Shown here piece by piece: positions 1-10,600 of a stretch of DNA of 64,000 bases. Under the pieces are notes generated by a model that had not been told where the DNA came from, made no database searches, and saw nothing but the letters and a program-made list of their open reading frames with translations. Position 1 is the stretch's first letter, and each line of letters opens with the position of its first letter. Made by a program: the position numbers and the translations under genes. This DNA comes from Nematopogon swammerdamellus (Eukaryota; Arthropoda; Insecta; Lepidoptera; Adelidae): positions 15,059,523-15,123,522 of the forward strand of contig OX336342.1 in the NCBI GenBank assembly GCA_946902875.1, in the 5' to 3' direction.

Positions 1-383
1 CGTTATTTTGTCAGTTAGGTGGAGAGAGATTTGGGCCAGAGCGTTTATTTCCCAGGTCGCTCACTGAGAAAATAGGCAACAAGAGCACATGAGCCCTCTC
101 GGAATCAAGGGCCATAAAATACGGTCGTTAGGGACAAGGGTCAGCATTAGGGCGAAATGAAGAATCACGTTCGGGTTTCCCTTACGCTTGTTTCTCCTTT
201 GTGGCAGATATGCAGGAAAAATTAAGAGCAAGTCAAGTGCTGCCTATAGGACACGTCATATTTATAGCAGTTACTTTTATTGAATCGTTACGTACAAACC
301 TTGAACTGGCCCTCTGGCGTCCGTAGAGTTCGAGTGTGTGTTGTTCGTGTACAAACTGCCACCGCGCGGGTTCGGCACTTATT
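1..383. other. Left edge, single-copy DNA with no recognised gene
   Basis: I see no open frame of useful length, no RNA gene and no repeat signature in this stretch. It stops where the minus-strand Helitron terminus begins. It could be intergenic or intronic. Confidence 0.5.
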
Positions 384-429
384 TTAGCTTTTGCCCGCGG
401 CTTCGCTCGCGTGAAATTCGTATTTCAAA

Positions 430-1180
430 GGAAGAAAGTAAGTAACAAAGACCGATCTGCGTTAAGGTAAACGATAAACCTTCTCAACTAAAGTAAGTAA
501 CTAACGGCGAGGCTTCAGGCTGAGCTGCATTCTGGAAGACAATAAACCTTCTCGAAGAAAGTAAGTAACTGAGGGCGAGGCCGAAGGCCGAGCTGCGTTC
601 AGAAAGACGATATTTCGAAGAAAGTAAAGTAACAGAGGGTGAGGCCGAAGGCCGAGCTGCGTTCAGGAAGACGATAACCTTTTCGAAGAAAGTAAGTAAC
701 AGAGGGCTAAGCCGAAGGTCGAGCTGCGTTCAGGAAAACCATAAACCTTTTCGAAGAAAGTAAGTAACTACGGGCGAGGCCGAAGGCCGAGCTGCGTTCA
801 GGAAGACTATAAACCTTTTCGAAGAAAGTAAGTAACAGAGGGCGAGGCAGAAGGCCGAGCTGCGTTCAGGAAGGCTATAAACCTTCTCGAAGAAAGTAAG
901 TAACTAAGGGCGAGGCCGAAGGCCGAGCTGCGTTCAGGAAGACGATAACCTTTTCGAACAAAGTAAGTAACAGAGGGCGAGGCCGAAGGCCGAGCTGCGT
1001 TCAGGAAGACCATAAACCTTCTCGAAGAAAGTAAGTAACTAAGGGCGAGGCCGAAGGCCGAGCTGCGTTCAGAAAGGCTATAAACCTTTTCGAAGAAATT
1101 TAGTAATTGAGGGCGAGGCCGAAGGCCGAGCTGCGTTCAGGAAGACTATAAACCGTCTTGAAGAAAGTAAGTAACTATTG
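430..1180 (-). repeat. 68-bp minisatellite array 1
   Basis: A repeated motif containing GGCCGAAGGCCGAGCTGCG recurs with anchors at 523, 591, 655, 722, 790, 858, 926, 993, 1061 and 1129, giving periods of 64-68 bp. Each unit also has GAAGAAAGTAAGTAAC and ATAAACCTTCTCG. GGCC-GAA-GGCC inside the unit can form a short hairpin. Apparent open frames here are translations of the repeat, not genes. The same family recurs at 1866-2765, 10601-11050, 11636-11990 and 44290-44760. Confidence 0.9.
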
Positions 1181-1230
1181 CCCATAGTTACTTACTGTCA
1201 TCGAGAAGGCTTAGCGTCTTCCAGGATACA
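1166..1230. repeat. Array inversion point with hairpin
   Basis: AGTAAGTAACTAT at about 1166 is followed by a TGCCC loop and ATAGTTACTTACT, a 13-bp perfect stem. After it the minisatellite sequence continues briefly on the opposite strand (CTCGGCCTTCGGCC near 1230) before passing into C-rich DNA. The array therefore changes orientation here. Confidence 0.7.
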
Positions 1231-1234
1231 ACTC

Positions 1235-1440
1235 GGCCTTCGGCCCTCTCCCTCTCCCCCCCACTCCCCCCGCCTCCTCCCCCTCCACCCCCCCTCCCCC
1301 TCCCCTCCCTTCCATCTCTCTACGTCACATCCCCTCCCGCCCCTCCCTCACCTCACTCCCTCTATGCCTCTATTTACCCCCCCCCCCCCCCCCCCCCCTT
1401 CATTCCCCGTTCATAGCTCCCCCTGCCTCACTCCCTCTCT
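1235..1440. repeat. C/T-rich low-complexity tract with poly-C
   Basis: CCCCTC and CCCTCC runs and a poly-C of about 20 bases near 1380. A closely similar tract (CCCCTCCCGCCCCTCCCTCA and following) recurs at about 3479-3555, so the tract is probably part of the repeat family and not random low complexity. The open frame across it is Pro/Ser-rich noise. Confidence 0.8.
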
Positions 1441-1441
1441 C

Positions 1442-1665
1442 CCTAAACGAAAATCCTAAGCATTCTAGTTCTCACAGAAAACAGGATGATACGGAACCCT
1501 CTTTACGCAAGGTCCACTCGAACTTGACCTCTTGTTAAAATTATGTTACCATGGGATATTCATTTAATTTACAGGAAACCTAAACGAAAATCCTAAACCT
1601 TCTAGTTCTCACAGAAAACGGGATGGTACGGAACCCTCTTTACGCGAGCTAGACTCGAACTTGAC
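1442..1665. repeat. 137-bp direct duplication inside Helitron A
   Basis: CTAAACGAAAATCCTAA followed by TTCTAGTTCTCACAGAAAAC and TACGGAACCCTCTTTACGC occurs at 1442 and again at 1579 with a few substitutions. The copies are tandem with an offset of 137 bp. No coding content. Confidence 0.75.
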
Positions 1666-1816
1666 CATTTTTTTTTCAAAATTATGTTACTCCGGGATAT
1701 ACACTACCACTATACAAAGTTTCGTCAAAATCCGTCCAGCCGTTCAGGCGTGAAATAGGAACAAACAAACAAATAAACAAACAAACAAACAAATATACTT
1801 TCGCATTTATGATATT

Positions 1817-3115
1817 ACTAGCTGAGCCCGCGGCTCCGCTCGCGTGAAATTCGTATTTCAAAGAAGACATTAAGTAACTGAGGGCGAGGCCGAAGGCCGA
1901 GCTGCGTTCAGGAAGACTATAAACCTTCTCGAAGAAAGTAAGTAATTAAGGGCGAGGCCGAAGGCCGAGCTGCGTTCAGGAAGACTATAAACCTTCTCGA
2001 AGAAAGTAAGTAACTAAGGGCGAGGCCGAAGGCCGAGCTGCGTTCAGGAAGACGATAAACCTTATCTAAGAAAGTAAGTAATTAAGGGCGAGGCCGACGG
2101 CCGAGCTGCGTTCAGGAAAACCATAAACCTTCCCGAAGAAAGTAAGTAACAAAGAGCGAGGCCGAAGGCCGAGCTTCGTTCAGGAAGACTATAAACCTTC
2201 TTGAAGAAAGTAAGTAATTAAGGGCGAGGCCGAAGGCCGAGCTGCGTTCAGGAAGACTATAAACCTTCTCGAAGAAAGTAAGTAACTAAGGTCGAGGCCG
2301 AAGGCCGAGCTGCGTTCAGGAAGACGATAAACCTTATCTAAGAAAGTAAGTAATTAAGGGCGAGGCCGAAGGCCGAGCTGCGTTCAGGAAAACTATAAAC
2401 CTTCCCGAAGAAAGTAAGTAACAAAGAGCGAGGCCGAAGGCCGAGCTTCGTTCAAGAAGACTATAAACCTTCTTGAAGAAAGTAAGAAACAAAGGGCGAG
2501 GCCGAAAGCCGAGCTGCGTTCAGGAAGACGATAAACTTTTTCGATGAAAGTAAGTAACAAAGAGCGAGGCCGAAGGCCGAGCTGCCTTTAGGAAGACTAT
2601 AAACCTTCTCGAAGAAAGTAACTATGGGCGAGGCCGAAGGCCGAGCTGTACTCTGGAAGACGATAAAAAAGTAAGTAACTAACGGCGAGGCTTCAGGCTA
2701 AGCTGCATTCTGGAATACAATAAACCTCCACGAAGAAAGTAAGTAACTAAGAGCGAGGCCACCGTCACACCCATCCCCCCTCCCCCCCCCCCCCATTTAT
2801 TTGTTTTGAGTAGCTATAATTATGATTTTCCTTTAAAAAAAAACGATATTCCCATACAATCTTTAACACTCCGTTTCCTCCCCTTATATGTGAAAGTCCA
2901 ACAATCCTGGACCACTTCGTTATTTTATATATGATGAATAGCTATACTTATGAGTTTCAAGTTCCTACCTTTAAGAAACCGATACTCCCATACAAACTTT
3001 CGCATCTCCTATTTCACCCCCTTAAGGGTTGTTTTTTGAGACTATGTCCTTCCTCAGGATGCAATTCATCTCTGTACAAAATTTTATAAACTCCTAAAAT
3101 CTAATTTTGAAATCA
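1817..3115 (-). mobile_element. Helitron B, non-autonomous, 3' end at 1818
   Basis: The minus strand ends GCGAGCGGAGCCGCGGGC-TCAG-CTAG at 1818, followed by T, which is the expected Helitron 3' terminus. The body runs rightwards through a 68-bp array (1866-2765), a poly-C stretch near 2780 and AT-rich DNA. The 5' end is not certain and may lie anywhere between about 2765 and 3115. Its 3' end sits only about 5 bp from the 5' end of Helitron A, so the two are head-to-tail on the same strand. Confidence 0.55.
1866..2765 (-). repeat. 68-bp minisatellite array 2
   Basis: About 13 units of the same 68-bp repeat (anchors at 1900, 1968, 2036 and onward). A higher-order pattern is visible: the block from about 1905 to 2215 is closely repeated from about 2216 to 2480, including the variant unit with CTTATCTAAGAAAG. 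The array therefore grew partly by duplicating multi-unit blocks. Confidence 0.85.
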
Positions 3116-3123
3116 TTCCCTAT

Positions 3124-3300
3124 TTTAATATCCCTCTCCTCTCCCTCTCCCTCTCCCTCTACCTCTCCCTCTACCTCTCCCTCTCCCTCTCCCTCTGCCT
3201 CTGCCTCTGCCTCTGCCTCTGCCTCTCCCTCTCCCTCTCCCTCTCCCTCTCCCTCTCCCTCCCCCTCCCCTCTCCCTCTCCCTCTCCCTCTCCCTCCATC
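3124..3300. repeat. (CTCCCT)n / (CTCTGC)n microsatellite
   Basis: Almost uninterrupted CTCCCT hexamers with a block of CTCTGC variants. All three reading frames on each strand stay open, which produces spurious Pro-Ser, Glu-Gly and Arg-Gly repeat frames. Confidence 0.95.
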
Positions 3301-3384
3301 TCCCTGCCTTCCGTTGAGTCTCGCCATCATCGATACTTCGAGTAAATATGGCAACCCCAAAGATGGTAAACAGACAGACATACA

Positions 3385-3430
3385 TACAGACAGACAGAAA
3401 GCAGACGTTGGATTTTATTAGAGGTAAGGA
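3385..3430 (-). mobile_element. Helitron C fragment (5' end only)
   Basis: Minus strand begins TCCTTACCTCTAATAAAATC and continues through CAACGTCTGCTTTCTGTCTG into a GACA/CATA microsatellite. It matches the first ~45 bp of the Helitron C copies at 25237 and 58441. The rest is missing. Confidence 0.6.
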
Positions 3431-3629
3431 AGAAAGGAAAGGATAAGGATAAGGGGGATTCCATCGCTCTACCTCCACCTCCCCTCCCGCCCCTCCCTCA
3501 CCCCCCTCCCTATATGCCTCTACTTATCCCTCCCCTCCCCCCCCCCCCCCCTTCAGGATATTGTAATGTCATCGGTTCTTACTCGGGTGAATGATTCCGT
3601 GTCCGCTACATACAAATATTGCCAAGTGC

Positions 3630-3837
3630 TCTCATATATCACTTCACTGCTAACCTCATAAGCCATTTAGCGTGATAGTAAGTAGCCTATAGTTGATGGG
3701 AAGAATCAAGCTATCCGTAGAATTTTGTTTTATTAAAATCGGTCCAGTGGTTCTCGAGTTATAAGCGGACAGACAGACACTCAGACACACAGACATTCAG
3801 ACAGAAAGCAGACGTTGGATTTTATTATAGGTAAGGA
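3630..3837 (-). mobile_element. Helitron C copy, 3' end lost
   Basis: Minus strand starts TCCTTACCTATAATAAAATC at 3837. It contains the family core (ATAACTCGAGAACCACTG, TAGCTTGATTCTTCCCATC, ATCACGCTAAATGGCTTATG) and stops in the GAGAG region, without the terminal GC hairpin and CTAG. Confidence 0.75.
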
Positions 3838-3850
3838 AGGATATTATAGT

Positions 3851-3880
3851 GAGATGAGATGAGATGAGATGAGATGAGAT
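3851..3880 (+). repeat. (GAGAT)6 microsatellite
   Basis: Six perfect pentamers immediately downstream of the Helitron C copy. Confidence 0.9.
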
Positions 3881-4908
3881 GGCGAAGACTGAATAAAGCT
3901 TGTTTGAAGCGTGCATTTTGGTTCTCTTGTGCGGTGTTAGGCGGCATTTAAGCGACGGAATGCTGCGATTGTGCGGATTAGTGCGAATATAACAGAATAC
4001 AGAATGTGCATATTTGGTCACAAAAAGAGCACGCCCGAAGAAGTGGTTGACTGAGTTCGACTGAAAGTCGTCGCCGCAAAGTTGTTCGTCGGCGCAACCC
4101 GGGCGGCACGGCGGCGGAGGCGGCGGCGGCGCGGGGCATCCTGGCTGGAGACTCGGCAGAAGTTGTCTTTAATTGTTTTATAGGAAAATGTTGGGCGCCG
4201 CAGATGGCGACAATTACTCGCGCAGAACATTGGCTCTGCGCTGGCTGGTTGGCTGGAAGAACGCGCCGTGCCGCCGCTGACGACTTCTCATGCATATTCA
4301 ACGCGTTAATTTGTTGCTAAATCAACGCCGCGCCGACCAGCCAACTTGGCGATGGGAAATATTTCAATTACAACGTTTCGTTTCGCGACGCGCTCTCTCA
4401 CACCCTTTGCCTCGTAATTCCGCTTTGAGACACCCGCGCGCGCGCCGCGTGCTGCTACCAGAGGAAAATATTCAACTTTTATTTCTTTCTCGTTAGGTTT
4501 CATTGCATCGTTTCCGTAGAACATTTAAAATTTCGCACAGTCTCTAAATATTTATGAAGGTTTAAACTCCCTTACCGCGCTATAAAAATTCGGAACTTTT
4601 TCATTTATGCGAAGGGGGCGTTCATTATTAAATATATCAAAAGTGTCGAAATTTATGCGTCTAGTCTAACTTGAATTCGGTGAACATTAAAATCAAGATA
4701 AAGAAGATGATTCAACTTGAATAAAAAGTTAAATCGGCGAATATGGAAGGAACTGCGGTTGGTAATAACCTACTTAGATGACTTTTGCTCTCTTGGGATG
4801 GAGCAAAAAATAGAACACAATTTCACACCGAACATTCTGTAGATTGTGTTTCTACTTATTAAGTTCCACGTTTAATGTCTTATGCTGTGCTATATATTAT
4901 GTCTTATG
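3881..4908. promoter_or_regulatory. Single-copy DNA, CpG-rich core, possible regulatory region
   Basis: No gene seen. About 4000-4470 is GC- and CpG-rich with interspersed TTAATT/CAATTA motifs and contains several overlapping short frames on both strands, which argues for composition and against coding. It lacks the repeat signatures found around it. A regulatory role is inference only. Confidence 0.2.
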
Positions 4909-5461
4909 CGAGGGGTTAGTCACTAGAGCAAAAAGTGTACACCAGATTACCTGTAGGCAAGATTACCAGGATTACCTTGTGATTTCCAGATTCCGTAGGA
5001 TTCCAAAGATTCCTAGGGATTTCCAAGATTCTTTAAGGACGTCCAAAGATTTCTAAAGGATTACCAAAGATTTCTAAGGGATTAACAAAGATTTCTAGGA
5101 TTACCAAAGATTCTAGCATTTCGTAAGATTTCTAAGGACTACCAAAGATTCCTAGGGATTACCAAGATCCCTAGAGGATTACCTAAGATTACCAAGATTT
5201 TGATCGGATTGCTAATGATTTCTTCGGGATTCCTAGATTACTCGAGACTGCCTAAGATTTCCAGATTCCTCGGACTCCCACCTAAGATTACCTGAGATTA
5301 CCAAGACTTTGATCGGATTCCCAATTATTTCCTTGGGATTCCTAGATTCCCTGGGATTACTCGGGACCGCCTAAGATATCCAGATTCCTCGGACTTCCAC
5401 CGAAGGTTACCTTAGATTACCAAACAATTGTACACCAGATTCCCTAAGTGACTACCCCTCG
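4909..5461. mobile_element. MITE with 8-bp target duplication and a degenerate repeat interior
   Basis: Terminal inverted repeats CGAGGGGTTAGTCACT (4909-4924) and, reversed, CGAGGGGTAGTCACT (5447-5461). The 8-bp direct repeat GTCTTATG lies immediately outside at 4901-4908 and 5462-5469. Nearly the whole interior is a degenerate repetition of a ~20-bp phrase like GATTACCAAAGATTTCTAGG. It includes a larger ~105-bp duplication (about 5187-5281 and 5296-5400), each copy with TTTGATCGGATT and CCAGATTCCTCGGACT. An 8-bp duplication is typical of hAT- and P-type transposons; the termini do not let me choose. No coding capacity. Confidence 0.8.
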
Positions 5462-5469
5462 GTCTTATG

Positions 5470-6284
5470 CTGTACTGTATATTTGGTTATCGTAACTCAT
5501 GTCGATACCTTCTTATGTAGGTTCGTATTCGATGTAGGTATTCGTGACGACGTAAGCACGCCTAATCGTGCAATTTAATAATATGTTACGCAAATACATA
5601 GTCACAGCCCATATAAATAAAACCGTATAATCCTGTGTCAGCCTGAAGCGAATGATTTAGTCGATGCATCTATCGGCAGCGCACGCAGCCAGGAATAGTT
5701 GCCCATAAATATAGCCGCTTCACCGATAACGTCACTATTCAGTGCCCTGATTTGCGCGCGGAACTCGTTTAAAAACACGCTCGACGTCCATTTGTAGGCG
5801 AGACGGTTACGATTAAACTGGCGCATGCGTCGTCGGTTCTGCCGCGCGGCTCGCTGGTCAAGCGATTAATGACGTGCGTGAGATGAGAACGCTAACTACC
5901 CTCCGATCGTGTCTCGTGACTCGTGCGTGCGTGTTATCTAGATATTTACGCTCGAAAAATATGAAATACAGTGCGTTTCAGAAACACCCGACGATTTGAA
6001 TTTTTTTAAGAGCGTTCCACTCATATTATGCATAGGATGTTGGCTTGTTCCAGTCCAGACACGTTGCTGACGGTAAATCTATGAAGCCTCTACCACTCGT
6101 ACAGATGACTGTACCGTATAGGATTGATGCAGACATATGAAAAGTTAAAGATAAGGTATAGGGAATGTTCTAGGTTTTCAATCTACAGGATTATCTTTAG
6201 TGAACCTCGACGTTGAAACAGCAAGTTATTTAACTTCGCTCGATGCACGAACACACACACGTTAAACTTATAACACCCCTCTTT
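5470..6284. other. Single-copy DNA, no gene recognised
   Basis: Mixed-composition DNA. Short open frames are present but none shows a recognisable product or splice structure. Confidence 0.5.
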
Positions 6285-6500
6285 TTGCGGGTGGCGGGTG
6301 GGTCGGCGGCGGTTAAAAACGTTTCAATTGCACAAATCCCCGTACCAATTTTTTTACTTTTAGTTTTTTTTTTATTATTTGTTAGGGTATCCGCCATAAT
6401 AACACATATTCTGTGAAAATTTCATTCCGCTACCTATCAGCCCTTTATAGGTAGGACGGAGGGAGTTGGCTTCGCTTCCGTGCGGATACGGAACCCTAAG
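6285..6500 (+). repeat. Interspersed repeat, GGAACCCTAA family
   Basis: Contains TATCCGCCATAATAACACAT, TTCTGTGAAAATTTC, GGGAGTTGGC and GATACGGAACCCTAAG. This phrase order recurs at 14085-14240, 16690-16865, 51420-51530 and, reversed, near 54430-54600. The class is uncertain: it is a non-coding, short, degenerate family. Confidence 0.65.
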
Positions 6501-6703
6501 AAACTACAAATTAGAACTGCATGCCGATTATTCCATTGGATTCATCAACTCTTGGGGGTCGTTTTAGGATATATATCACCACGCTATCTACTTGCGGTAC
6601 TGAGCAGTGGCTCTAATTTGTGAGAGTAGTCAATCCATACAAATGTGCCTTAATTTGTCCTTTTCGAATTTCATTCGCGAGAAGCCGCAGGCAAAAGCTT
6701 AAA
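6500..6703 (+). mobile_element. Probable Helitron remnant, 3' end
   Basis: Ends TTCGCGAGAAGCCGCAGGC-AAAAG-CTTA, similar to the hairpin ends at 44750 and 384. The 5' end is not identified, so the left boundary is a guess. Confidence 0.4.
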
Positions 6704-9132
6704 TAATATATACTATATATTGCTCGTAAGCCGTAGCAATTATTCTCACATGCTCCGTTTACACACTACATGTCTCATTTTAGGTAACTTTAAGAAGAAA
6801 GCAGACGAAAGAGACTGTTTAAATACTCTTGAAAAGGTGTATTGAATGGATTAGACATCGGCTTATGTGCGTCGAAGGATCGATCGATCGCCGCATCGTC
6901 GTTCTAGAAGCTTAGTCTCGACCATCTCAGCAGCGGAAGGAAGATTCCCGTAACCCTTCTCAGCGTGGGCGATAAAAAGAGCGGAAACTTCTAAATGGTA
7001 ATATTGGCTCGACGCGGCGGTTGCTGTCATTAAAAATCTCGTTAAACATCCATTGTGGCGCAGCGGAGCGGGCTTATTAGAGCTGCCGAGAGTGCGCATT
7101 AGCATACGCAGCTTCCGTCCGAGACCGCCGCCGCGCCGCCGCGGCCAATCACGTGCGCCACCCCAATATTTACATTTTTACAGTAGCAACAGCGGCTTTA
7201 TTCCAACCCGAACCCGCTCCAGAGCGACGCCGAGTACTGTATTTTTCAGGCGAAATTTTCCTGTGCGACAAATCTTAATTTGGAACATTTCAGGGAAATT
7301 AACTGGAACCTTTTTTGAGCCAGGGGTCACTTCTATATGGCCTGTTTTATAACTCCAAGATGTTGGCAAAAAGTTGGGCGAGTTTGCCATACAAGGTGTA
7401 AGCTACCGATCAGTCAGGACAGATCGAATTTTTTTCCGAGTAGTTAGATCAATCGCACTAATACTGGTTCGACAACTCGGAACAATTCAAATCTGGTAGG
7501 TAAATGGTTAGATATTAATAAATAAATAAAATTATATCTTTATACAACTAGGTCCTCGTCGTAGAAGTGACACATTAACAGAAAGCCGCTGCCACCCAGT
7601 GTTAAACAAAAAAGCCATTTCGCAGACTTACAGAAGTTTACTTCAAATGCATTGGGACAAATACGTTGGGACATCAAGCTTCAACTTCATCGCAGATAAA
7701 TTATAATAAAAAAGAAGTAGGAATGTAGCGGTGCGTGGGGTGACAGCACTGTCGCACGGCGCGATGGTGGACCGCAGTGCGGGTAGGTGAGCCACGTGAC
7801 ACGGCGAGACGTTCCGGCGGCATTAGAGCGAGGGTCGCGGAGCGGCGGCGGCGGCGGCGGGAGGGTCATGAAGGCGGCATTAAAAAGCGGAAGGTCGAGG
7901 GAATAATGAGATTTTAACGAAAAAACTTGTCTCCTCGTCTCCGGCCGAGGCTTCCGTAGCCAATTTATGATGCCATTGCTGTCGTGTCGAATTAAAAATC
8001 GCTATTGGACGTGACGCCGAAGTTTTGTTGTCGTTTAATTTTATCTCTGGGACGTAATGAAATTACCGGCGACGGCCTCGCTCGGCATCACTTCACGGAT
8101 TATTAATTCGTATGTTTTGAATAGAGATGGATTTTTAAAGCGAGTTCATAAGTAGATACTTGTGACATCGAGCTCGGCGAAAAATTTGCTAAAAGTGCAA
8201 TATAACTAAATAATATAGCACGTGATTGAAACAATTTAATAAATGTTAAATTATATGAAATATTATAAACAGTTGCTTCTAATAATTGTTTTATAATTTT
8301 AACCCTACCTTCTCTACCTATAAAAAGTTCTTTAGACATTTTCCCCAACACCGCAGCTATTATGTAGTCCTGTTTTCGTGTTTCCTTCTCGATTGGCCGC
8401 TGTGCGGTAGACAGAGGCAGAGGAATGTCAGTGTTTGCATTTTCCACGTCAACTTGCTCTATTAGAAGCTTGAGGGCATAAGTTCAATAACGGCGGGCGA
8501 GGCTGCACGGAAATTTGTTACCGTTAGCCTTCGCCCATGTGGTTACGACGACGTTGCAGACGTATGCCCCCGATCGCGCTAGGTCGCAGTGCAGCACACG
8601 ACCCCCGGCAGGTGATATCTGTGTATTGGATTCCTATTCAGGGCCTTAGTTCAGCGGCGCACGACGACGACGACGCGGCGCTAGGGGTAGGTGCATACAT
8701 GCGAACAGACGACCAGACGGCAACCTCATTGTGTTGCCAGTTCGCCAGGCTCTGCATTTAACTCGTGACGGGGGGCAGTTAAGGCAAATAATGCACTTAT
8801 TTCTGTGAGTCACGCAGACCCATACGAACCTAGCGAGACGCCTTGTTTCAGGATAAGCTTGAGAAGCTTCAGGAATAGAAAGTACTCATTATTAGAAGAA
8901 AATAATCCATATCACTCAAATCGACATTCCTTATTTTTTTTTCATACAAAAAAATTTAAATTGTAATAAAAACTCGATGTACAGTGAGATTTCGCAACAG
9001 TGCTGTCTAGGTCTAGGGAGTGCAATGGCCTTGTTCAGTCCCCGTTTTCTTTCGATGCCATTCAAATTTAAGGGTTTGGAATTTACCTACATGCAGTACA
9101 ATTTCTACTAGTTAAGCATGTAAGTTATTAAT
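6704..9132. other. Single-copy DNA with CpG-rich patches, no gene recognised
   Basis: CpG-rich stretches at about 7050-7260, 7730-7900 and 8480-8770 alternate with AT-rich DNA. Open frames in the GC patches overlap in several frames and on both strands, and some lack an ATG. TTAAT/ATTA motifs are frequent. The region may be regulatory or intronic; nothing proves it. Confidence 0.45.
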
Positions 9133-9208
9133 TTTATTTATCTAATAAAGGTGGACGTTAACCGTCCACCTTTATTTATCTAATAAAGGTGGACGTTAAC
9201 CGTCCACC
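9133..9208 (+). repeat. Tandem 38-bp duplication, each copy a hairpin
   Basis: Two identical 38-bp units (9133-9170 and 9171-9208). Each has an 8-bp perfect stem, GGTGGACG and CGTCCACC, around the loop TTAAC, and a TTTATTTATCTAATAAA lead. Confidence 0.9.
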
Positions 9209-9822
9209 AATGCTCGATGAAACTATTTTCACCAAAAAGTACTATAAAATGAACGAATCTGGGAACCAGTTTCAGAGCTTTTCGTCTTCAAATATGGACC
9301 CATTTCGAACGCTGAAGTTACGAAACCCTATCCTGAAACACCTTGTATATTGTCGTACTTGGATTCGCTCTATTAGCTAGAGCTAGAGTAGTAACACTAT
9401 CTCGCTGAATGCAAATTCCTTCTATTTGATTTGAAGTACATTATTTTGCTTACCACCTGCTCAGGTGTAAATATAATATGAGTAATTACATTAGCGAAAT
9501 TATATCATATACCTTTTATAGGTATATGGTATTATACAACATTTTAGTTATGTAAATGATCAAATAAAAAAAACATGTTTATTTGTATAAAAAAGAGGTA
9601 CATACAGGAAATATAAACATAATAAATATATATTAAAAAAACCCTGCGTTTCATACACAGTATTGCAAATCGTCAGCATTGCACCGTTATAGGCAACGAA
9701 ACACAAGATCTATTATTTTATAAATATAAAAACTATTTAATTTCAGATCCATTTAAACCAAGAGTGAGTTCAAGTTGTGTGGTTCGTTATGAAGTTATAA
9801 CAATGTAAGTATGAGTGTGTAA
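9209..9822. other. AT-rich single-copy DNA, no gene recognised
   Basis: Mostly AT-rich with a small inverted repeat near 9505-9535 (TATACCTTTTATAGGTATA). No coding or RNA feature. Confidence 0.5.
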
Positions 9823-10284
9823 TCTATACATATAATAAAATCGTAGAGGTAAGAAAGTCTGTACATTGAATGTATTCGGAAAAAAACTAACCAGGGTGGC
9901 TTAAAATGAGATACTGAACATGTTAGAACAGTTTTTAAAATTTTTGTTTGTTTGTTTGTTTGTTTGTTTGTTTGTTTGTCTGTACGCGCATCACGCAAAA
10001 ACCACTGAACGGAATTAGACGAAACTTTGTATAGTGGCAGTTTATACGCCGGGTTAACATAATACGTAAAAAAAATAACATAAATAAAAAAAATTAACAA
10101 TTATAAACATTATTGCGCGTTTAAAGTCACGTAGGCCAAAGTACATAATTATATCTTGAGAACTGGCAGCAAATACAATTTGAATAAAATATTCATTCGA
10201 AATTTAAAAATAAGTAGATACAACGAAAATGACAGTTCTTCTTTTTTATAACTTGAACACAATAGTCTATACATATCTATTCTT
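9823..10284 (+). mobile_element. Helitron D copy 1 (5' end intact)
   Basis: Starts A-TCTATACATATAATAAAATC at 9823, has an internal (GTTT)n tract at about 9948-9980, then AAAAACCACTGAACGGAATT and GACGAAACTTTGTATAGTGG. No 3' hairpin is seen before the next TC start, so it is probably truncated or interrupted by copy 2. No coding capacity. Confidence 0.6.
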
Positions 10285-10600
10285 TCTATACATATCATAA
10301 AATCGTAAATGCAAAAATGTCTATTTGTACGGGCATCTCGCAAAAACCACTGAACGGAATTTGACGAAACTTTTTATAGTGACAGTGTATATCCCGGATG
10401 AACATAATAATTAAAAAATATAATAAAAATCACGTAATCCAAAGTAAAGGTAAAAAACAATTTTAAATGTCATGTTGACAACGGAGAACTGTCATCTCGA
10501 CGTGAGCTGGCCGGTGACAAATTGTTTGATAAATAAAAATAATAATTGAAAGTCGAAGTTATGTCGCTGTCATTGGTGCAATAAAATTTATATATCTGAT
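10285..10600 (+). mobile_element. Helitron D copy 2 (5' end and body)
   Basis: Starts TCTATACATATCATAAAATC at 10285. It shares AAAAACCACTGAACGGAATT, the TATAGTG region and AAAATCACGTAATCCAAAG with copy 1. It runs up to the inverted array block at 10601, where a Helitron 3' hairpin appears on the opposite strand. Confidence 0.55.

Larger units (their letters stand above)
384..1812 (-). mobile_element. Helitron A, non-autonomous, carrying a 68-bp minisatellite
   Basis: On the minus strand the element starts TCATAAATGCGAAAG at about 1812 and has an ACAAAC-type microsatellite just inside (about 1760-1796). It ends near 384 in a GC-rich hairpin (GCGAGCGAAGCCGCGGGC) followed by CTAA. A TC start, a 3' hairpin and a CTRR end are the structural hallmarks of Helitrons, rolling-circle DNA transposons that make no target duplication. 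No Rep/helicase coding is present, so it would depend on an autonomous relative. The 3' half is a tandem array (430-1180), the middle is C-rich (1235-1440), and the 5' part holds a 137-bp direct duplication. The right end abuts Helitron B. Confidence 0.6.

Noticed and set aside
807..1013. Open frame in the first array, and similar ones at 10855-11046 and 44289-44492
   Set aside because: Each encodes the 68-bp repeat unit; the period is not a multiple of three and the unit is non-coding elsewhere.
430..2765. CRISPR-like array
   Set aside because: Units are 68 bp with the whole unit conserved; there are no unique spacers, no cas genes, and the genome is eukaryotic.
3094..3478. Three long overlapping frames with Ser-Pro, Glu-Gly and Arg-Gly repeats
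   Set aside because: They are translations of a CTCCCT hexamer microsatellite, open in all frames.
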